Shown one piece after another: positions 6,006 to 7,773 of a stretch of DNA of 7,773 bases; the stretch's first letter is position 1; each line of letters starts with the position of its first letter. Origin of the DNA: an uncultured Anaerolineaceae bacterium. GTDB taxonomy: Bacteria; Chloroflexota; Anaerolineae; Anaerolineales; Anaerolineaceae. Under the pieces are notes generated by a model, which saw only the letters and a list, made by a program, of their open reading frames with translations, did not search any database and had not been told where the DNA came from. The position numbers and the translations under genes are program-made. Where the stretch lies: contig CALAEB010000487.1 of the NCBI GenBank assembly GCA_937890875.1, positions 1-7,773 of the forward strand, given 5' to 3'.

Positions 6006-6878
6006 TCAGTTCCCGTCATAAGTTTCAATGTAGGTAATTTTGCCGCAATTCAGAATCTCGATCTGAAACGCGTCAGGATCGATATAAATTGTTCCGCCGC
6101 CATCGCCTAAATAATTTTGGACGATATTGCCTTTAATATCGGTTATCTTCCAGTAGCATTTTGTTTTGTCTTTTTCTGGGCGCCAGACACCGGGCTGAAT
6201 CTCCGGTCCGATCAGGTAATATCCGTCTGTTTTATCCGCTTTTAAAATGCTTTCATCGGTGGTTGGGGTGACCATTACATAGGAAATTACCGGTGTGTAT
6301 GTCGGTCGGGGCGTGCTGGTCGGCAGCGATGTGAAAGTCGGCTGAGGCGTATATGTCGGTACCTTGGTGTAAGTCGGTTCCGAAGTGAGCGTGGGCAGAG
6401 GCGTATATGTCTTTGCAGGCGTGTGGGTCGGCAGCGGGGTGTAAGTAGCCTGCCGTGTATTGGTGGCCAACGGTGTATAGGTCGGACGGAAAGTGCTGGT
6501 GGGGTACGGCGTATAGGTAGGTCTGCGGGTCGATGTCGGAAGCGGCGTATAAGTGGGCCGTTTTGTTTGTGTCGCCAGCGGTGTATAGGTCGGACGGACC
6601 GTAAGTGTCGGGAACGGAGTGTATGTAGGTTGCTGGGTATGTGTTGGCTGTTTTGTATAGGTTGGCTGAATTGTCCCCGTCGGCTGCTGGGTGATTGTCG
6701 GCGCAATCGTAGCGGAGGGGATTCCGGCCAGTGTGTTATTTACAATGATTTCGACCGTTGATTCCAGGTCGAAGGCTTTCGGCTGACAACTGGGAAGGAA
6801 GAATAAAAAAGATGGTACTAATAAGGCAAGAACCGAAAGGACAATTTTTCTGATTAGCGATTTTTTGCTGGTTTTCAT
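6006..6878 (-). CDS. Putative lipoprotein with Pro/Thr hexad repeat and C-terminal globular domain
   Basis: The 290-residue protein opens with a basic start (MKTSKKSLIRK), a hydrophobic stretch and LPSC, an acceptable lipobox with Cys31 as the lipidation site. Residues 59-196 are 23 consecutive hexads of form xPTxTx with no insertion or deletion. Residues about 218-285 form a globular domain beginning DGYYLIGPEIQPGVWR, with CYW at 241-243 and NCG at 277-279. From memory this resembles a beta-type domain with a DGTYxVGxDIxPGTYR-like start and CYW motif in secreted bacterial lipoproteins, where the two cysteines could pair. The likely design is a membrane-anchored extended stalk presenting a small domain at the surface; no ligand or enzyme activity is visible. 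ATG at 6876-6878 follows GGAG five bases upstream. It converges on the penicillin-binding protein gene with two strong hairpins between. Confidence 0.85.
   Translation of the reverse strand: MKTSKKSLIRKIVLSVLALLVPSFLFFLPSCQPKAFDLESTVEIIVNNTLAGIPSATIAPTITQQPTGTIQPTYTKQPTHTQQPTYTPFPTLTVRPTYTPLATQTKRPTYTPLPTSTRRPTYTPYPTSTFRPTYTPLATNTRQATYTPLPTHTPAKTYTPLPTLTSEPTYTKVPTYTPQPTFTSLPTSTPRPTYTPVISYVMVTPTTDESILKADKTDGYYLIGPEIQPGVWRPEKDKTKCYWKITDIKGNIVQNYLGDGGGTIYIDPDAFQIEILNCGKITYIETYDGN
6291..6704 (-). repeat. Coding tandem array of 23 hexapeptide units (18 bp each)
   Basis: Residues 59-196 of the lipoprotein split into 23 hexads xPTxTx. Thr is invariant at hexad positions 3 and 5 (46 Thr), and Pro stands at position 2 in 19 of 23; the exceptions carry Ala or Lys. 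A 12-residue super-period is visible: Tyr (once Phe) at hexad position 4 recurs every second unit from residue 74 to 194, typical units being RPTYTP then LPTSTR. The DNA copies are diverged, so selection for the protein pattern seems more likely than very recent expansion. A polyproline-like, possibly O-glycosylated rod is the likely structure. Confidence 0.9.
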
Positions 6879-6949
6879 GAAAACTCCGCTATCTCTTATC
6901 TATAAATGAAAAAAAAGCCAAAAGTAAAAAAAAACGAATATATATGGAA

Positions 6950-6978
6950 ATTATAAACGGTTATTGAGCGCTTGTTAT
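6950..6978 (-). promoter_or_regulatory. Candidate promoter of the lipoprotein gene
   Basis: On the minus strand, ATAACA (6973-6978, four of six matches to TTGACA) is followed after 17 bases by a perfect TATAAT (6950-6955). A start near 6943 would give a leader of about 65 bases, containing two long T-runs, before the ribosome binding site. No operator or riboswitch-like fold was recognised in the leader. Confidence 0.5.
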
Positions 6979-7283
6979 AAAATTCCTAAATCTTAACATA
7001 ATTAAAACGAATCTTGAATCCCTGCGCCCGAATCGGAAACAGACAAACCTTGCTACTCATGATATCATTATTCTTGGATTATTGTGATCGTTAACAAACA
7101 ATTCGAATTTTGGACGTTTATCCGGAAAGATCCTCATATTCCGAATCGCTGATATTTAACCGGTAATTTGAAATAAAGATGTTCTTTTTGGATAAGAGCA
7201 GAAAACCATATGCAACGATTTGACAGTAATTCGATTTTTAGATCATAAAAAAGTAAATTTTTCGGTCATGCACTGTGTTTATT

Positions 7284-7312
7284 TTCAAATGCCGGATCCC
7301 CAGGTATATAAT
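7284..7312 (+). promoter_or_regulatory. Candidate promoter of the DUF6909-like gene
   Basis: TTCAAA (7284-7289, four of six matches to TTGACA) is followed, after 17 bases, by a perfect TATAAT (7307-7312) within TATATAATAA. A start near 7319 would leave a leader of about 80 bases. Spacing and the perfect -10 make this one of the better promoter candidates in the window. Confidence 0.55.
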
Positions 7313-7397
7313 AAACGGACCGAATTTCGGATTTATCCGGCTGAAATCTTCTTTATCTCTTCTTTAGAATTCTTATTGGTTCGTTATCGGGAGGAAA

Positions 7398-7773
7398 ATG
7401 GAACGAAAAATACCTCAGGACGCTTCAGAATCAATTGACTTATATTTACGAACGATTTATTCTGTTTTGCGGTCAAAAACAGATACCCGGATCAGTGTGT
7501 TTGAAGAAGCGCATCGCGGTATGGATTCTATGCTGCATCAGGATGCCCGATCCAACATACCTGATTTTAACGCGCTGATTTACAGCATTTTGCGGCTGCC
7601 GGATTGCCTGGTGCATGTTGAACGGGTAGTGCTTGGTCAAAATATCCGGATGTTTATCGAGCAGGGATACTCCGAAATTGACAGCTGGGATGAAGTCGCG
7701 GCCAGGGCAAGACGGCGGTTTTGCCTGTTCGACAAAAAGGACACGCTGGCCTGTTTCATTACCAGCCGCTCGG
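7398..7773 (+). CDS. DUF6909-like protein, N-terminal part (3' end outside window)
   Basis: ATG at 7398 opens a frame that stays open to the right edge (125 full codons). GGGAGG ends three bases before the ATG, a strong but close Shine-Dalgarno. A stop (TAG at 7365) lies upstream in frame with no other start between. The protein begins MERKIPQDASESIDLYLRT and contains YSILRLPDC, VVLGQ and RARRRF followed by LFDKK and LACFI. From memory, this order of motifs matches DUF6909, a family of unknown function seen in Chloroflexota and relatives. It has no signal peptide or membrane span in the visible part, so it is probably cytosolic, and rich in Arg and in helix-forming residues. Function unknown; family assignment is by recollection of motifs, so moderate. 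Confidence 0.75.
   Translation, partial: MERKIPQDASESIDLYLRTIYSVLRSKTDTRISVFEEAHRGMDSMLHQDARSNIPDFNALIYSILRLPDCLVHVERVVLGQNIRMFIEQGYSEIDSWDEVAARARRRFCLFDKKDTLACFITSRS

Larger units (their letters stand above)
6879..7397. other. AT-rich intergenic region between divergent genes, no gene recognised
   Basis: This stretch of about 520 bases separates the lipoprotein gene (minus) from the DUF6909-like gene (plus). It holds a promoter candidate for each, and a TTGACA at 7220-7225 with only a weak partner 18 bases on. Two 10-base palindromes occur (7059-7068 and 7100-7109), about what chance allows in such DNA. No tRNA, known riboswitch or small gene with a convincing ribosome binding site was seen. 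A short frame at 7220-7438 crosses the promoter and the next gene's start and is probably not coding. Confidence 0.6.

Noticed and set aside
6291..6704. Regular 18/36-base periodicity that looks at first like a CRISPR or satellite array
   Set aside because: It is fully explained by the in-frame hexapeptide repeat of the lipoprotein; units are contiguous and diverged, with no unique spacers between identical repeats.
6287..6706. Alternative Arg/Pro-rich frame on the minus strand through the repeat array
   Set aside because: It is a shifted reading of the repeat; its composition follows from the codons of the Pro/Thr array, and the lipoprotein frame has a signal peptide and a globular end.
7059..7109. 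Two 10-base palindromes (ATGATATCAT and AATTCGAATT) as operators
   Set aside because: Palindromes of this length are expected about once per kilobase by chance, more in AT-rich DNA; their positions do not match a promoter.
7220..7438. Short plus-strand frame of 72 codons in the intergenic region
   Set aside because: It lacks a ribosome binding site, spans the perfect -10 box and runs out of frame into the start of the DUF6909-like gene.

Overview
The window looks like a chromosomal segment of a moderate-GC bacterium, most likely a member of Chloroflexota (class Anaerolineae). This is inferred from family resemblance, not from a marker gene. The clues are a lipoprotein with a long Pro/Thr hexad array of the kind common in Anaerolineae, a DUF6311-type membrane protein, a DUF6909-like protein at the right edge, and a bifunctional penicillin-binding protein with an extra C-terminal beta-type domain. 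No rRNA, tRNA, CRISPR array, transposase, integrase or phage gene was seen.

Layout, left to right. (1) 1-1115, plus strand: the 3' part of a polytopic membrane protein, probably DUF6311. (2) 1236-1276: a GC-stemmed hairpin flanked by A and T runs, a shared bidirectional terminator. (3) 1301-1936, minus strand: a DUF4013 membrane protein. (4) 2044-2304 and 2306-2644, minus strand: two tightly coupled genes for small PII-like proteins of the cyclic-di-AMP receptor (DarA/PstA) family. (5) 2645-2901: a divergent intergenic region with promoter-like elements for both strands and a 16-bp-arm inverted repeat. (6) 2902-5808, plus strand: a complete class A penicillin-binding protein of 968 residues. 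(7) 5809-6005: a convergent intergenic region with two perfect long inverted repeats (19-bp and 20-bp arms). (8) 6006-6878, minus strand: a putative lipoprotein with 23 consecutive hexapeptide repeats. (9) 6879-7397: an AT-rich region of about 520 bases without a gene, carrying promoter candidates for both flanking genes. (10) 7398 to the right edge, plus strand: the 5' part of a DUF6909-like cytosolic protein.

How the parts may work together. The unifying theme is the cell envelope: peptidoglycan synthesis, a rod-like surface lipoprotein and two membrane proteins of unknown role. Cyclic-di-AMP, the expected ligand of the PII-like pair, controls osmolyte transport and is linked to wall homeostasis in other bacteria. 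Its sensors being divergent from a peptidoglycan polymerase is therefore suggestive, but nothing here proves co-regulation.

The most interesting feature is the PII-like pair. One paralogue (2044-2304) keeps the DarA-type ligand residues but has lost the long B-loop segment. The other (2306-2644) keeps the B-loop region but has replaced the Arg and Thr of the pocket. The second point of interest is the strictly regular threonine hexad array. No complete new multi-gene system can be claimed from this window.
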